Shown: positions 25,284 through 33,671 of the stretch, piece after piece
Numbering within the stretch: the first letter of the stretch is position 1
Layout of the letters: each line of letters begins with the position of its first letter
Assembly: GCA_903928915.1 (NCBI GenBank)
Contig: CAIYSL010000032.1
Coordinates: 1 to 64,000, forward strand
DNA from: an uncultured Syntrophobacterales bacterium
GTDB taxonomy: Bacteria > Desulfobacterota > Syntrophia > Syntrophales > UBA5619
DNA length: 64,000 bases
Reading direction: 5' to 3'
Program-made: the position numbers and the translations under genes
The notes under the pieces: generated by a model
The model's database searches: none
What the model was told of the DNA's origin: nothing
What the model saw: only the letters and a program-made list of their open reading frames with translations

Positions 25284-26324
25284 ATGAAACGCATCGAATG
25301 GCTGCTGGCCCGGAAAGAGGAGACGGTGCTCAACGTCTTCAAGCTCAAGTCCATGCTCCGGGAAAACGACACCGTGGCGATCCTGATGAACGGCTCGCCC
25401 GATCCGGACGCCGTGGCCTCGGCCATGGCGCTCAGGGAGATCCTCAACCAGACGAAACCCCTTGAACGATGCGTCTTCGTTGCCACGGAGCCGGTAAGCA
25501 GGTACCAGAATGCCGAGTTCATCAAGGAGATGAAGGTGGAGATCCAGATGCTCGACCGGGTGGACCTCAAGGAGTTCCGCCTGATCGCCGTCGTGGATGC
25601 CCAGCCGACCTTTTTCAGGGACAAACTGGGGGAGATAAAGCCCCAGATCGTCATCGACCATCACCCCTGCAACACGGTCTGGCACGCCTCCTTCGCCGAC
25701 GTGCGCAAGGGGTATGGGGCGCTCTGCACGGTCATGACGGAGTATCTGCTCGTGGCGCGGGCGAAGATCTCCAAGCGCCTGTACACGGCCCTCTTGTACG
25801 GGATCAAGAGCGACACGGTGAATTTTGAGCGGGACGTGAGTCTCGAGGACATCGGCGCCTACTACCTGACCTTCCAGCGCGCCAACCGGCAGCTCGTCCG
25901 GCGCATCGAGCTCAACCAGATTCCGGAGAAGTTTCTCAAGTACTTCGATTACGCCTGGCAGAACAAACGGCGGTACCGCGACCGGGTGATCATCTTCCTC
26001 GGAACGGTGGAGAGCGCCGACGCCTGCGTCCAGGTGGCAGATTTCTTCCTCCGGGTGATAAACATCTTCTACGTGATCACCGCTGGCATCGTGAAGGACA
26101 AGATGGTCATCATCTTTCGGGGAGACGGGTACCGGCAGGATTGCGGCGCAATCGCCCGGAAGGGCTTCAGCCAGTTCGGCAGCGCCGGCGGGCACCGGAG
26201 TGCGGCGCGCGTGGAGATCCCGGTGGAGACGCTCAAGACCGCCCTGGACGGGGAGATTACCCAGGAGGCGGTGGACAAGTTCCTCGTCCAGCGGCTGAGA
26301 AGGCAGAGACCGCCCGCGGGGTAG
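25284..26324 (+). CDS. DHH/DHHA1 family phosphoesterase
   Basis: 346 residues. The DHH domain has GSPDPDAVASAMAL, VVDAQPTFF and the signature VIDHHPC; the C-terminal DHHA1 domain has GAIARKGFSQFGSAGGHRSAARVEIP. Such proteins hydrolyse short oligonucleotides or cyclic dinucleotides using manganese (NrnA/GdpP type), but this one lacks membrane and PAS domains. GGAGAG precedes the ATG. It converges on fmdB with two hairpins between. Confidence 0.87.
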   Translation: MKRIEWLLARKEETVLNVFKLKSMLRENDTVAILMNGSPDPDAVASAMALREILNQTKPLERCVFVATEPVSRYQNAEFIKEMKVEIQMLDRVDLKEFRLIAVVDAQPTFFRDKLGEIKPQIVIDHHPCNTVWHASFADVRKGYGALCTVMTEYLLVARAKISKRLYTALLYGIKSDTVNFERDVSLEDIGAYYLTFQRANRQLVRRIELNQIPEKFLKYFDYAWQNKRRYRDRVIIFLGTVESADACVQVADFFLRVINIFYVITAGIVKDKMVIIFRGDGYRQDCGAIARKGFSQFGSAGGHRSAARVEIPVETLKTALDGEITQEAVDKFLVQRLRRQRPPAG

Positions 26325-26330
26325 GCGAAC

Positions 26331-26359
26331 AAAAAATCTCCGCAGGGTGCCTGCGGAGA
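26331..26359 (-). terminator. Intrinsic terminator for fmdB transcript
   Basis: Perfect 10-bp stem TCTCCGCAGG/CCTGCGGAGA with a three-base loop; on the minus strand it is followed by ATTTTTT. It ends transcripts coming from fmdB. Confidence 0.75.
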
Positions 26360-26365
26360 GCTGCG

Positions 26366-26397
26366 CTGACCCCTCCCCCGGGCGGGGGAGGGGTCAG
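26366..26397. repeat. Long perfect GC-rich hairpin
   Basis: 14-bp perfect inverted repeat CTGACCCCTCCCCC/GGGGGAGGGGTCAG with a four-base loop, directly next to the fmdB terminator. It looks like a dispersed hairpin repeat rather than a second terminator, as no T run follows. Confidence 0.6.
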
Positions 26398-26406
26398 GGG
26401 TGAGGG

Positions 26407-26679
26407 TTACTCCTCGGTTTTCGTCTTAGCCGGGGATTCGCTCTTCTCCACAGTCGCGGTAGTGCTCTCTTCTTTCTTCTTCTCCCCGCCGGGCGCCTTC
26501 TTTCCGCCGTAGTCGGTCGCGTACCAGCCGCCCCCTTTCAGGTGGAACGAGGAGAGGGACATGACCTTGTGCACCGGGCCCCGGCAGAATTTGCAGGATT
26601 TCGCCGCGGAGTCCGAGATCCCCTGGAACAGTTCGAATTCCTTACCGCATTTCTTGCATTTGTACTCGTAGATTGGCAT
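26407..26679 (-). CDS. FmdB-family zinc ribbon protein
   Basis: 90 residues. The N-terminal ribbon MPIYEYKCKKCGKEFELFQ with a second pair CKFC is diagnostic of the FmdB putative regulatory family; the tail is lysine- and glutamate-rich and probably disordered. FmdB proteins are thought to be small regulators, with little direct evidence. It follows the HExxH gene on the same strand. Confidence 0.9.
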   Translation of the reverse strand: MPIYEYKCKKCGKEFELFQGISDSAAKSCKFCRGPVHKVMSLSSFHLKGGGWYATDYGGKKAPGGEKKKEESTTATVEKSESPAKTKTEE

Positions 26680-26701
26680 TGTGAAGCACCTCCACCAAAT
26701 A

Positions 26702-27232
26702 TTACTGTAGCAGATCGCCGAGCTGGTAGCGGTCGCTGAAGCACTCCAGGACCAGGTTCAGGTCAGTATCGGTGATCGGTTTAAGCAGGTTCCGGGTAAT
26801 ACGGTGTACCTTCTCTTCCTCGTTGGCCTTCTCCGCGTCGGTGGCGTCGAAATTCCCCTCGCCCCGGACGAACCGGATCACGTGGACCAGTTCGTGGGCG
26901 GCGATGTACAACAGGAGCGGCGCCGGCCGGATGAAGGAATGGGCCCGGTCGATGGCGTTGAGGATCCGATCGTCCTGCAGGCAGATCCGGTAGAATTGCC
27001 GTCCCTCGGGCTTGGGTTCCTCGCCGTACTCATACCTGCACAGATGGGCGAAGGCCCCTTCCCGCACCTCCTGTTTGTCCAGGTAGGCGAGGGTCTTCAC
27101 GTCGTACCGGCACTTCTTCCACTCCCCGGGGGTGACGCGAAAATAGCGGCCCGCCAGCTGCTCGGCCTGGCTAAAGCTCCGACCCGCAAGCGATATCTGG
27201 CTGGCGTCAAAGTAACGGCTCATCACCACCAT
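26702..27232 (-). CDS. Conserved hypothetical protein with HExxH zinc motif
   Basis: 176 residues, no signal peptide. A helix with AAHELVHVIRF gives a typical zincin HExxH site about residue 115, followed after 30 residues by EEEKVHRITRNLL, which could give the third ligand. The rest has no family I recognise. Such single-domain metalloprotease-like proteins upstream of fmdB may act on cytosolic substrates. A good promoter lies upstream. Confidence 0.75.
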   Translation of the reverse strand: MVVMSRYFDASQISLAGRSFSQAEQLAGRYFRVTPGEWKKCRYDVKTLAYLDKQEVREGAFAHLCRYEYGEEPKPEGRQFYRICLQDDRILNAIDRAHSFIRPAPLLLYIAAHELVHVIRFVRGEGNFDATDAEKANEEEKVHRITRNLLKPITDTDLNLVLECFSDRYQLGDLLQ

Positions 27233-27259
27233 CCCCGTCGCTGTATCCTAAGTGGCGGT

Positions 27260-27287
27260 AATATATACAGTGAATCGCCCTTGTCAA
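27260..27287 (-). promoter_or_regulatory. Sigma70 promoter of the HExxH-fmdB unit
   Basis: Minus strand TTGACA (27287-27282), 16-base spacer, TATATT (27265-27260), 27 bases before the start codon. It separates this unit from ddl upstream. Confidence 0.7.
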
Positions 27288-27361
27288 TACCCTTTTTCCG
27301 GATGCGGGCAGGGCTGCCGGTTTTCCCCCTGCGGTTCCGGGGGACGCTTCCCAAGGGCTGT

Positions 27362-28462
27362 CTACAGCGGGCCCCGTTTACCGGCGTGGACTTCCAGGGC
27401 CGCCCGGATGATCCGACCGATCAGCTCCGCCTGGGTGACCCCCGAGGCGGCCGCCTGGTGGAACAGGACCGTGGAGGGGGTCATGCCGGGCAGGGTGTTC
27501 GGCTCCAGGACCGCCACCCGGCCGTCCGGTCGCACGAACATGTCGATCCGGGCGTACCCCTTCAGGTCGAGGCTGCGAAAGGTCCTGACGGCTGTCTCGC
27601 GGACCCGTTCGAGCTGCTCGGCCGGAAGCCGGGCAGGGGTCTTGTTCTCCCCCTGGCCATACAGGAATTTATCCTCCAGCGACAGGAGACCGGTGGTGGG
27701 GATCGTCTCCGAGGGGGTCAGGGCTTCCGGGGCATCCACCCCGAGGACGCCGCAGGTCACCTCCATCCCCGCGATGAACTCCTCCGCCAGGGCGAGGTTG
27801 TCCCAGCGGAAGGCATCCGCCAGGGCGGCGGGGAGTTCCTCCGCTGCGGCGACCTTTGCCACGGCGGTGCTGCACCCCTCCCGGTTGGGCTTCACCACGC
27901 AGGGAAACCCGAGCCCGCCGATCTCAGCCGCGACCGCCTCCGGCTCCGCCTCCCAGCGCCGCCGCGTGACGGCCACGGTGCGCGGCACGTCGATGCCGTT
28001 GATCTCCAGTATCCGCCGCGACACGTACTTGTCCATCCCGATCGCCGAGGCCAGGACCCCGGAGCCCGTGTAGGGGACCCCCAGCAGTTCCAGGAGCCCC
28101 TGCATGCAGCCGTCCTCGCCGTACTTGCCGTGGAGACCCAGGCAGACCACGTCCACCCGCTCCGGCAGGGATTCGTAGGGGATGCGGACGGCCTCTTCCC
28201 GCAGGTCGTCCTCGATATCGCTGGTGCTGTTGCGCATCAGCAGTTTGAGCGGGATTTCCCAGAGCGCTCCCCTGCCGTCCATGAAGATGGGAACCGGGTC
28301 GTAGGTCCGGCGGTCGATCTTGGTGAAGATGTTCCTGCCGCTCTCGAGCGAGACCTCCTTCTCCGAGGAGAGCCCCCCCATGATGATCCCGACCCGCAGT
28401 TTCCGGTCGGCCGTTGCGTCGTCCGTCGCCCCCATCTCAGCGGTCCGCCTTGACTCCGGCAT
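27362..28462 (-). CDS. ddl: D-alanine--D-alanine ligase
   Basis: 366-residue ATP-grasp enzyme that makes D-Ala-D-Ala for peptidoglycan. Signatures are GIIMGGLSSEKEVSLESG, LHGKYGEDGCMQGLLELLG with PYTGSGVLASAIGMDK, and NTLPGMTPSTVLFHQAA. The start is uncertain: ATG 28462 or ATG 28435, the latter nine residues in, where the conserved part begins soon after. It stands apart from other cell-wall genes. Confidence 0.94.
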   Translation of the reverse strand: MPESRRTAEMGATDDATADRKLRVGIIMGGLSSEKEVSLESGRNIFTKIDRRTYDPVPIFMDGRGALWEIPLKLLMRNSTSDIEDDLREEAVRIPYESLPERVDVVCLGLHGKYGEDGCMQGLLELLGVPYTGSGVLASAIGMDKYVSRRILEINGIDVPRTVAVTRRRWEAEPEAVAAEIGGLGFPCVVKPNREGCSTAVAKVAAAEELPAALADAFRWDNLALAEEFIAGMEVTCGVLGVDAPEALTPSETIPTTGLLSLEDKFLYGQGENKTPARLPAEQLERVRETAVRTFRSLDLKGYARIDMFVRPDGRVAVLEPNTLPGMTPSTVLFHQAAASGVTQAELIGRIIRAALEVHAGKRGPL

Positions 28463-28522
28463 GCGCCGGCCGCGTCGCCGCGGTCCCGTTGCGTCGTCCC
28501 ATAGGAATCTCCTCTCCCCCGT

Positions 28523-29065
28523 TCAAGGGGCTTTCGTCGTCTCTGCGTCCGCCGCTGCCGGGGGACGAAAACGGTCAGCCCTATACCACCAATAATCGTT
28601 GTTTGCCAGGGGATCGTAGAATTTCAGCACCCCTCCGGCGACGACCTGCGGGGCCGAGCGCGCCTCGTCGGGTTCGTGCTGCAGCCGATCGAAGGTCATG
28701 ACCGCGCCGATCAGGGCGCCGTGCTTCTCGATCGCCTCCAGGGCGTAGTGGGAGCAGGAGGGGTGGTAGGCGCAGCGCTGTCCCCACAAGGGGCCCAGGT
28801 AGTGCTGGTAGAAATGGACCGGGGCGCTGGCAATCTTCTCCAGGACCCCCCGGTGCACCCCTGCCGGATCGCCTGCCGACGCCTCTGCGCGGAGGCGCGT
28901 CCGGGGAGCGCGCAGGAGCCCCTCGTCCGCCTGCGCCGCGTCGGGCAGGGGAAACAAAAGCAGGAGAACCGCGCCCAGCAGGATCGCGGCCAACGGCCCG
29001 GGGCAACCCCGGCGGCCGGGGGCTGCGGGACGGCAAAGGCGCGTAAGGAGCGGGAAGGGATGCAT
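28523..29065 (-). CDS. YidD-like protein with exported N-terminal extension
   Basis: 180 residues; ordinary YidD proteins have about 70-90. The YidD core is in the middle: FYQHYLGPLWGQRCAYHPSCSHYALEAIEKHG, a membrane-associated helper of YidC insertion. It is preceded by a hydrophobic segment (PLAAILLGAVLLLLFPL) and linker and followed by a polar tail with YWWYRADRFRPP. The next gene upstream encodes a TPR membrane protein 13 bases away, so the pair may act together in envelope biogenesis. Confidence 0.85.
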   Translation of the reverse strand: MHPFPLLTRLCRPAAPGRRGCPGPLAAILLGAVLLLLFPLPDAAQADEGLLRAPRTRLRAEASAGDPAGVHRGVLEKIASAPVHFYQHYLGPLWGQRCAYHPSCSHYALEAIEKHGALIGAVMTFDRLQHEPDEARSAPQVVAGGVLKFYDPLANNDYWWYRADRFRPPAAADAETTKAP

Positions 29066-29078
29066 GGGATTTTCGCCC

Positions 29079-30026
29079 TCAGAACGGGTAGGTGAAGATG
29101 ATCGCTGCGCCGGCGGGCCGGCCGAGCTCGCTCTCCCGGAGGTTCAGCCGCTGCAGGCCGCTCCGGAACCGGTCCTCGTCGACCTGCCGGTTGTACTTGT
29201 GGACGCCGCCCACAGCCCCGTAGACGTTGCCCGAATACCAGCCCAGCTCGAACAGGGTCAGGATCGCGCCGAGGGCGGGGTTGTCCGAGTCGAAGGCCTT
29301 CCAGGCGGCAACGATGAACAGGCTGTTCAGGAAGAAGGAGGTGAGCCCGTCCTGGTACCGTTCCGCATACACCTGACCGCTCCCCGGCAGGAGGGCGGAC
29401 AGGACCCCGGCGGTGAGCGGCGATTTGTACCGGACAGTCCGTTTCTCCTCCAGAAGCCTCTCTATCTGCCCGGTCTCCGGTGCGGCCTCCGGGTGGCGCA
29501 GCCGGTCCCTGAGGAGCCGCTCGGCCTCGTCGAAACGGTTCTGGCGGATGAGCAGGAGGATCTCCCAGCGCGCCGCCTCTGCCCGCTTCGTCCGGTCGGG
29601 GGAGCTGATGACGAGCTGAAACAGGCGCTCCGCCTCCGCCGCGTTTCCCTGTTTGACCAGCGCGATTGCCTTGTGAAACAGCGCCTCGTTCGCCAGGGGG
29701 GGATCGGGATAGCGGGCGAGCATCTCGTCGTAGGCAGCGATCGCTTCGGCCCATTCCTGGCCGAGCAGGTAGGCGTCGCCGATCATCTTGGCCATCTGAC
29801 CGGCCCGCGCCCCGTTCGGGAATAGGGAGAGGTAGCGCTTCGCCTCGGTGATCGCCCGGTAGTACTCGCCGGCGGTGAACAGCTCGGCGCCGAACTGCCG
29901 GATCTCCCGTTCCCGCAGCTCGAGGTACTGCGCCGGGAATTCGCCGGCGGCGCAAAGACCGGGTTGCGGCAGAAAGATGCTCAACAGAAGCAGGGCAACG
30001 GAGAGAGTCTTCACGATCGGGTCCAT
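29079..30026 (-). CDS. TPR protein with C-terminal membrane segments
   Basis: 315 residues: signal peptide (TLSVALLLLSIFLPQPGLCAA), then TPR-like repeats over residues 35-180 (GEYYRAITEAKRYLSLFPN, EWAEAIAAYDEMLARYP, GNAAEAERLFQLVI, NRFDEAERLL), then small hydrophobic helices with PLTAGVLSALLPGSGQVYAERYQDG, the motif seen in DUF5683/TM2-like proteins. It is upstream of the yidD-like gene on the same strand. Role unknown; probably periplasm-facing envelope protein. Confidence 0.75.
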   Translation of the reverse strand: MDPIVKTLSVALLLLSIFLPQPGLCAAGEFPAQYLELREREIRQFGAELFTAGEYYRAITEAKRYLSLFPNGARAGQMAKMIGDAYLLGQEWAEAIAAYDEMLARYPDPPLANEALFHKAIALVKQGNAAEAERLFQLVISSPDRTKRAEAARWEILLLIRQNRFDEAERLLRDRLRHPEAAPETGQIERLLEEKRTVRYKSPLTAGVLSALLPGSGQVYAERYQDGLTSFFLNSLFIVAAWKAFDSDNPALGAILTLFELGWYSGNVYGAVGGVHKYNRQVDEDRFRSGLQRLNLRESELGRPAGAAIIFTYPF

Positions 30027-30200
30027 TTGCGTAACATACCGGGAGTCGCTGTTCGCATCCCTTTACCCCGAAGGGGCCGAAAAATCAACATCCCTTCAAT
30101 GCGAAGAATCAGCGCAGCGAAGCTAATTTTATGGCGTCCGGGGTGATTTTGCGTTATACAGGAAGGCCGTTTCGGCGGGGAGTCGAAAGGAAAAGGCGAT

Positions 30201-30587
30201 ATGGAGGGCTCAATCAGAGGACGGATCGCCGGCCGGCTGGCCCGGGTGCGGTTCGTGCGCGAGGCGATGGCAGAGCGGGCGGACCTCGCATCGCTCAGGG
30301 GGCGGCCGACCCCCCGGGAGTGGGTAGGTCTGGGGCTGGTGGGGGTCAGCTATCTCATCGGCTGGCCGGCCGTCGGCCTGCTGGCGCTGATCGCCTACCG
30401 GATGGACGAACCGCTTCTCCTTGTCGCCGGCGGGCCGGCCATCTACGGCTTTTCCCACGTCGTCTTCTGGGCCGGCTCCTGGCTTGCCGGCGCGCGGTAC
30501 GCGGGGGTCATCCTCCGCTGGGCGGCGCGGCGGATCGTCGAGAGGCTGGGGGGCGCCACGGCGCCGCCGACGGTTTCGAAACCATGA
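30201..30587 (+). CDS. Small two-helix membrane protein, first gene of lipid cluster
   Basis: 128 residues with two hydrophobic segments (VGLGLVGVSYLIGWPAVGLLALIAY and LLLVAGGPAIYGFSHVVFWAGSWLA) and basic flanks. No family recognised. Its TGA overlaps the ATG of the radical SAM gene, so it is translated with the cluster. It could anchor cluster enzymes at the membrane; that is a guess from position. Confidence 0.7.
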   Translation: MEGSIRGRIAGRLARVRFVREAMAERADLASLRGRPTPREWVGLGLVGVSYLIGWPAVGLLALIAYRMDEPLLLVAGGPAIYGFSHVVFWAGSWLAGARYAGVILRWAARRIVERLGGATAPPTVSKP

Positions 30588-31933
30588 AGGTACTGCTCAT
30601 CTCCGCCAACACGACCAACGCCCCGCATCCGGTGTACCCGCTGGGCCTCGACTACGTCGCCGGGGCCCTGGCGCCGCGGCATCAGGTCAGGATCCTAGAC
30701 ATGAACCTGGCTCCGGGCCCCGGGGAGCTGGAGACGGCGGTCCGGGAGACGGCCTGGGGGCTGATCGGCATCTCCATCCGGAACATCGACAACGTGGACG
30801 CCCTGGCGGTGAAGAGCTTCATCCCCGGGTACGAGCGGATCGTCCGGCTGGTCCGGGGCTGTTCGGCCGCCCCGGTCGTCCTGGGCGGGAGCGGGTTTTC
30901 CATCTTCCCGGGGGAGCTGATGGCGCGGCTCGGCGCGGATTTCGGCGTTGTCGGCGCGGGGGAGGCGATCCGTCCCCTTGCCGACGCCCTCGAAGCAGGG
31001 ACGGACCCCTGTGTCCTGCCCGGGATTACCTGCCGGGGGCGGTCCCCCGGGGGCGCCGCTGCCCGGGGAGGGGATGTGTCCCGGCAGACCTGCCCCGACG
31101 AGGCACAGCTCCGGTACTACCTCGGGCGGGGGGGCATCCTGAACCTGCAGACGAAGCGGGGCTGTCCCTTTCACTGTGTCTACTGCACCTATCCCCATAT
31201 CGAGGGCCGCCAATTCCGGCTGTATCCCCCCGACGGGGTCGCCCGTGAGGCCCGCCGGCTCCAGGAGCTGGGCGCCCGGTATCTGTTTCTCACCGATTCC
31301 GCCTTCAACGGCGACGAGGACCACGCCCTGGCCGTGGCCCGCGCCTTCCGGAGCGCGGGGGTGGAGGTCCCCTGGGGGGCCTTTTTCGCCCCGCTGCGTC
31401 CCCCCGGAGGCTTCTACGACCGCATGGCCGAGGCGGGGCTGACCCATGTGGAGTTCGGGACGGAGACGCTCTGCGACCCCCAGCTGCGGCGGTACGGGAA
31501 ACCCTTCACGAGCGCGGACGTGTTCATCGCCCACGAGCAGGCCCGCCGGGCCGGGCTGTACATCGCCCACTACCTCCTGCTGGGGGGGCCCGGCGAGGAC
31601 CCCCACACCGTCGCGGAGACCCTGGAGCGTACCGAACGACTGGAGAAGGCGGTGTTTTTCGCCTTTTGCGGCATCCGGATCTTCCCCCACGCCCCGCTGT
31701 ACCCCCTCGCCCTGGAGGAGGGACAGATCGCGCCCGGCCAGGACCTCCTGACACCGGTGTTCTACCGGTCCCGGGGGATCGGGACTGCGGAGATCCTGGC
31801 CCGGGTGAAGGAAAAGGCCGCAGGCCGGGTGAACTGGGTCACGGGCGACGGCGGCGACGAGACCGAGCGGATCGTGACGCGGATGCACCGCCGCGGCAGG
31901 CCGGGTCCGCTCTGGGAGCTCCTGCTGAGATGA
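30584..31933 (+). CDS. B12-binding-domain radical SAM enzyme (lipid cluster)
   Basis: 449 residues. An N-terminal cobalamin-binding-like Rossmann domain (MKVLLISANTTNAPHPVYPLGLDYVAGAL, with GLIGISIRNIDN and VVLGGSGFS) is followed by the radical SAM barrel with KRGCPFHCVYC at about residues 200-210. B12 radical SAM enzymes methylate unactivated carbons or rearrange rings. It overlaps its upstream and downstream neighbours by ATGA. The substrate is probably an acyl chain of this cluster. Confidence 0.88.
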   Translation: MKVLLISANTTNAPHPVYPLGLDYVAGALAPRHQVRILDMNLAPGPGELETAVRETAWGLIGISIRNIDNVDALAVKSFIPGYERIVRLVRGCSAAPVVLGGSGFSIFPGELMARLGADFGVVGAGEAIRPLADALEAGTDPCVLPGITCRGRSPGGAAARGGDVSRQTCPDEAQLRYYLGRGGILNLQTKRGCPFHCVYCTYPHIEGRQFRLYPPDGVAREARRLQELGARYLFLTDSAFNGDEDHALAVARAFRSAGVEVPWGAFFAPLRPPGGFYDRMAEAGLTHVEFGTETLCDPQLRRYGKPFTSADVFIAHEQARRAGLYIAHYLLLGGPGEDPHTVAETLERTERLEKAVFFAFCGIRIFPHAPLYPLALEEGQIAPGQDLLTPVFYRSRGIGTAEILARVKEKAAGRVNWVTGDGGDETERIVTRMHRRGRPGPLWELLLR

Positions 31934-32781
31934 ACCGCGGCGATGCACCGCAGAAAGCCCTGTCGCCGGCCCTCGGCACCGGGATCGCGGCCTTCGCCCT
32001 CTCGGCGGCGCTGCTGCCCCTCTGGGCCGATCTGGCCGTCCTCCCGCTGGTGCTCTTCGTGGTAGTCTGTTTCGCGGCGTCTCTCTTCCCCGGGGCCGGG
32101 TTCTTCCTGGCCGTGACGAGCCGGGGCAGGGGAGAGGCCAGGGCGGTGGCGCTCACCTTCGACGACGGCCCCGATCCCGAGGCGACCCCGCTGCTGCTCG
32201 ACCTGCTCGACCGGCACCGGCTGGGGGCGGCCTTTTTCGTCATCGGGGAAAAGGCAACGCGCCATCCGGGGCTTGTCCGGGAGACCCTCCGGCGGGGCCA
32301 CGAGGTGGCAAACCATTCCTTTCGGCACGACCCGCTCTTGATGTTCCGCTCGCGGCCGCGGCTGCGCGACGAGATCGGCCGCACCCAGGAGGCGCTGGCC
32401 GCCGCCGGCATCCGGCCGCGCCTCTTCCGTCCCCCCGTGGGGGTCACCGGCCCCCGGCTCGCCGGGGTCCTGGCGGAGCTGGGGCTGGAGTGCGTCACCT
32501 TCAGCTGCCGGGCCGGCGACTTCGGGAACCGGAGGATCGCCTCGCTGGGCCGGACGATCCTGAGGCGGGTCCGCCCCGGGGCGATCATCCTCCTCCACGA
32601 CTGCTCCCCGCCCGGGCAGGGGAGGGTCGCCGAGTGGCTGGCGCAGGTAGAGGAGATCATCGCCGGGCTCAGGGCAGGGGGATACGAAATCGTCCCTCTT
32701 TCCGCCCTGATCGGGCGGGCGGTGATGGATCGGCTGCCGCAGCCGGCAGGTGATTTTCCCTTGACACCCGGCCGTCCCTGA
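31930..32781 (+). CDS. Membrane-anchored polysaccharide deacetylase (NodB fold)
   Basis: 283 residues. Two N-terminal hydrophobic helices (residues 15-60) precede a NodB homology domain with ALTFDDGPDPEATP, the zinc motif HSFRHD, FRPPVGVTGPR and LHDCSP. It removes acetyl groups from N-acetylated sugars in known relatives. In this cluster it may process a sugar head group or play another de-N-acylating role. Start ATG 31930 overlaps the radical SAM stop. Confidence 0.87.
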   Translation: MNRGDAPQKALSPALGTGIAAFALSAALLPLWADLAVLPLVLFVVVCFAASLFPGAGFFLAVTSRGRGEARAVALTFDDGPDPEATPLLLDLLDRHRLGAAFFVIGEKATRHPGLVRETLRRGHEVANHSFRHDPLLMFRSRPRLRDEIGRTQEALAAAGIRPRLFRPPVGVTGPRLAGVLAELGLECVTFSCRAGDFGNRRIASLGRTILRRVRPGAIILLHDCSPPGQGRVAEWLAQVEEIIAGLRAGGYEIVPLSALIGRAVMDRLPQPAGDFPLTPGRP

Positions 32782-32896
32782 CGCTACTGAACGGTGCGGA
32801 GACGCCGCAGCCGAACCCGCGGCGACCGGCGGGCAACCAGCGGCCGCGGCTCTGGAATCGGGATACTGCCCGTCGGGCGTCCCGGGAGGAGGGGAG

Positions 32897-33265
32897 ATGG
32901 AGGAGCGATTCCGGCAGGGGGTTACGGAACTTTCGGCCACGGCCGAGCGGATCGATGCCGCGGCCGCCGTGGACGGCGATTCTCCCTGGTTTGCCGGCCA
33001 TTTCCCGGGCAATCCGATCCTGCCGGGGATTGCGATCCTCAGCCTGGCAAAGGAGGCGATCCTCACCGCGGAGCTCAGGCAGGGGCGGCGCGTTGCGATC
33101 ACCGGGGTCGGCAGGGTCCGGTTCCGCCTGCCCGTCAAGCCCGGCGACCGGATGGCCTTCGCGATCGCCCGGGAGGAACTGCCCGGCGGGACGGCCTATC
33201 ACGTTTCCGTCAACCTGAACGGTGAGGCGGCCTGCACCGGGACGTTCACGGCGCGGCCGGAATAA
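32897..33265 (+). CDS. FabZ-like hotdog dehydratase
   Basis: 122 residues of the single-hotdog 3-hydroxyacyl-ACP dehydratase type. Diagnostic is WFAGHFPGNPILPGIAIL, with the active-site histidine in HFPG, and VRFRLPVKPGDRMAF. The usual FabZ glutamate helix is replaced by LSLAKEAIL, which keeps a Glu. GGAGGAGGGG precedes the ATG. It should introduce double bases of unsaturation into ACP-bound intermediates together with the nearby ketosynthases and ACP. Confidence 0.85.
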   Translation: MEERFRQGVTELSATAERIDAAAAVDGDSPWFAGHFPGNPILPGIAILSLAKEAILTAELRQGRRVAITGVGRVRFRLPVKPGDRMAFAIAREELPGGTAYHVSVNLNGEAACTGTFTARPE

Positions 33266-33365
33266 ATATCTTGACAAAAAACGGGCTTTTTTGCACAAGG
33301 ATGAAACTTTTCGCATCCATGTCGGGTGCGCGGGTAAGATGCGGGAAACCGTGGAGGTTATAAAC

Positions 33366-33644
33366 ATGCCGGAGAGCAAAGAGGCCCGGGAGCTGGTCCT
33401 CCGGATCGCCGAGATTATCATCGGGGAGTTGAAGCTCGAAGAGATCACGCCGGAGACGTTCGATCCGGACATGGACCTGGTGGACGAGCTCGGGGTGGAC
33501 AGCATGGACCTGGCGACCGTGGCGCTCGTCCTGCAGGACGAATACGGGGTCTTCATCGACGAGGACGACTACCCCACGTTGAAGACCGTCCGGCTGATTG
33601 CCGAATACCTGAGCGCGAAGATGGCGGCGGGGAAGAATGCGTAG
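33366..33644 (+). CDS. Acyl carrier protein 1 of lipid cluster
   Basis: 92 residues, acidic four-helix carrier. The phosphopantetheine serine lies in ELGVDSMDLATVALVLQ at about residue 42. GGAGG before the ATG at 33366. It is one of three ACP genes in the cluster and sits between the FabZ-like gene and the two radical SAM genes, suggesting that radical enzymes act on ACP-bound chains. Confidence 0.93.
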   Translation: MPESKEARELVLRIAEIIIGELKLEEITPETFDPDMDLVDELGVDSMDLATVALVLQDEYGVFIDEDDYPTLKTVRLIAEYLSAKMAAGKNA

Positions 33645-33671
33645 CGGTGCCCGGCTGCGGGGCGGGCAGGG

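Noticed and set aside
33271-33299. TTGACA as promoter in front of ACP 1
   Set aside because: No acceptable -10 at 15-19 bases (CACAAG), and the T/A stretches around it form a small hairpin (33275-33293) instead.
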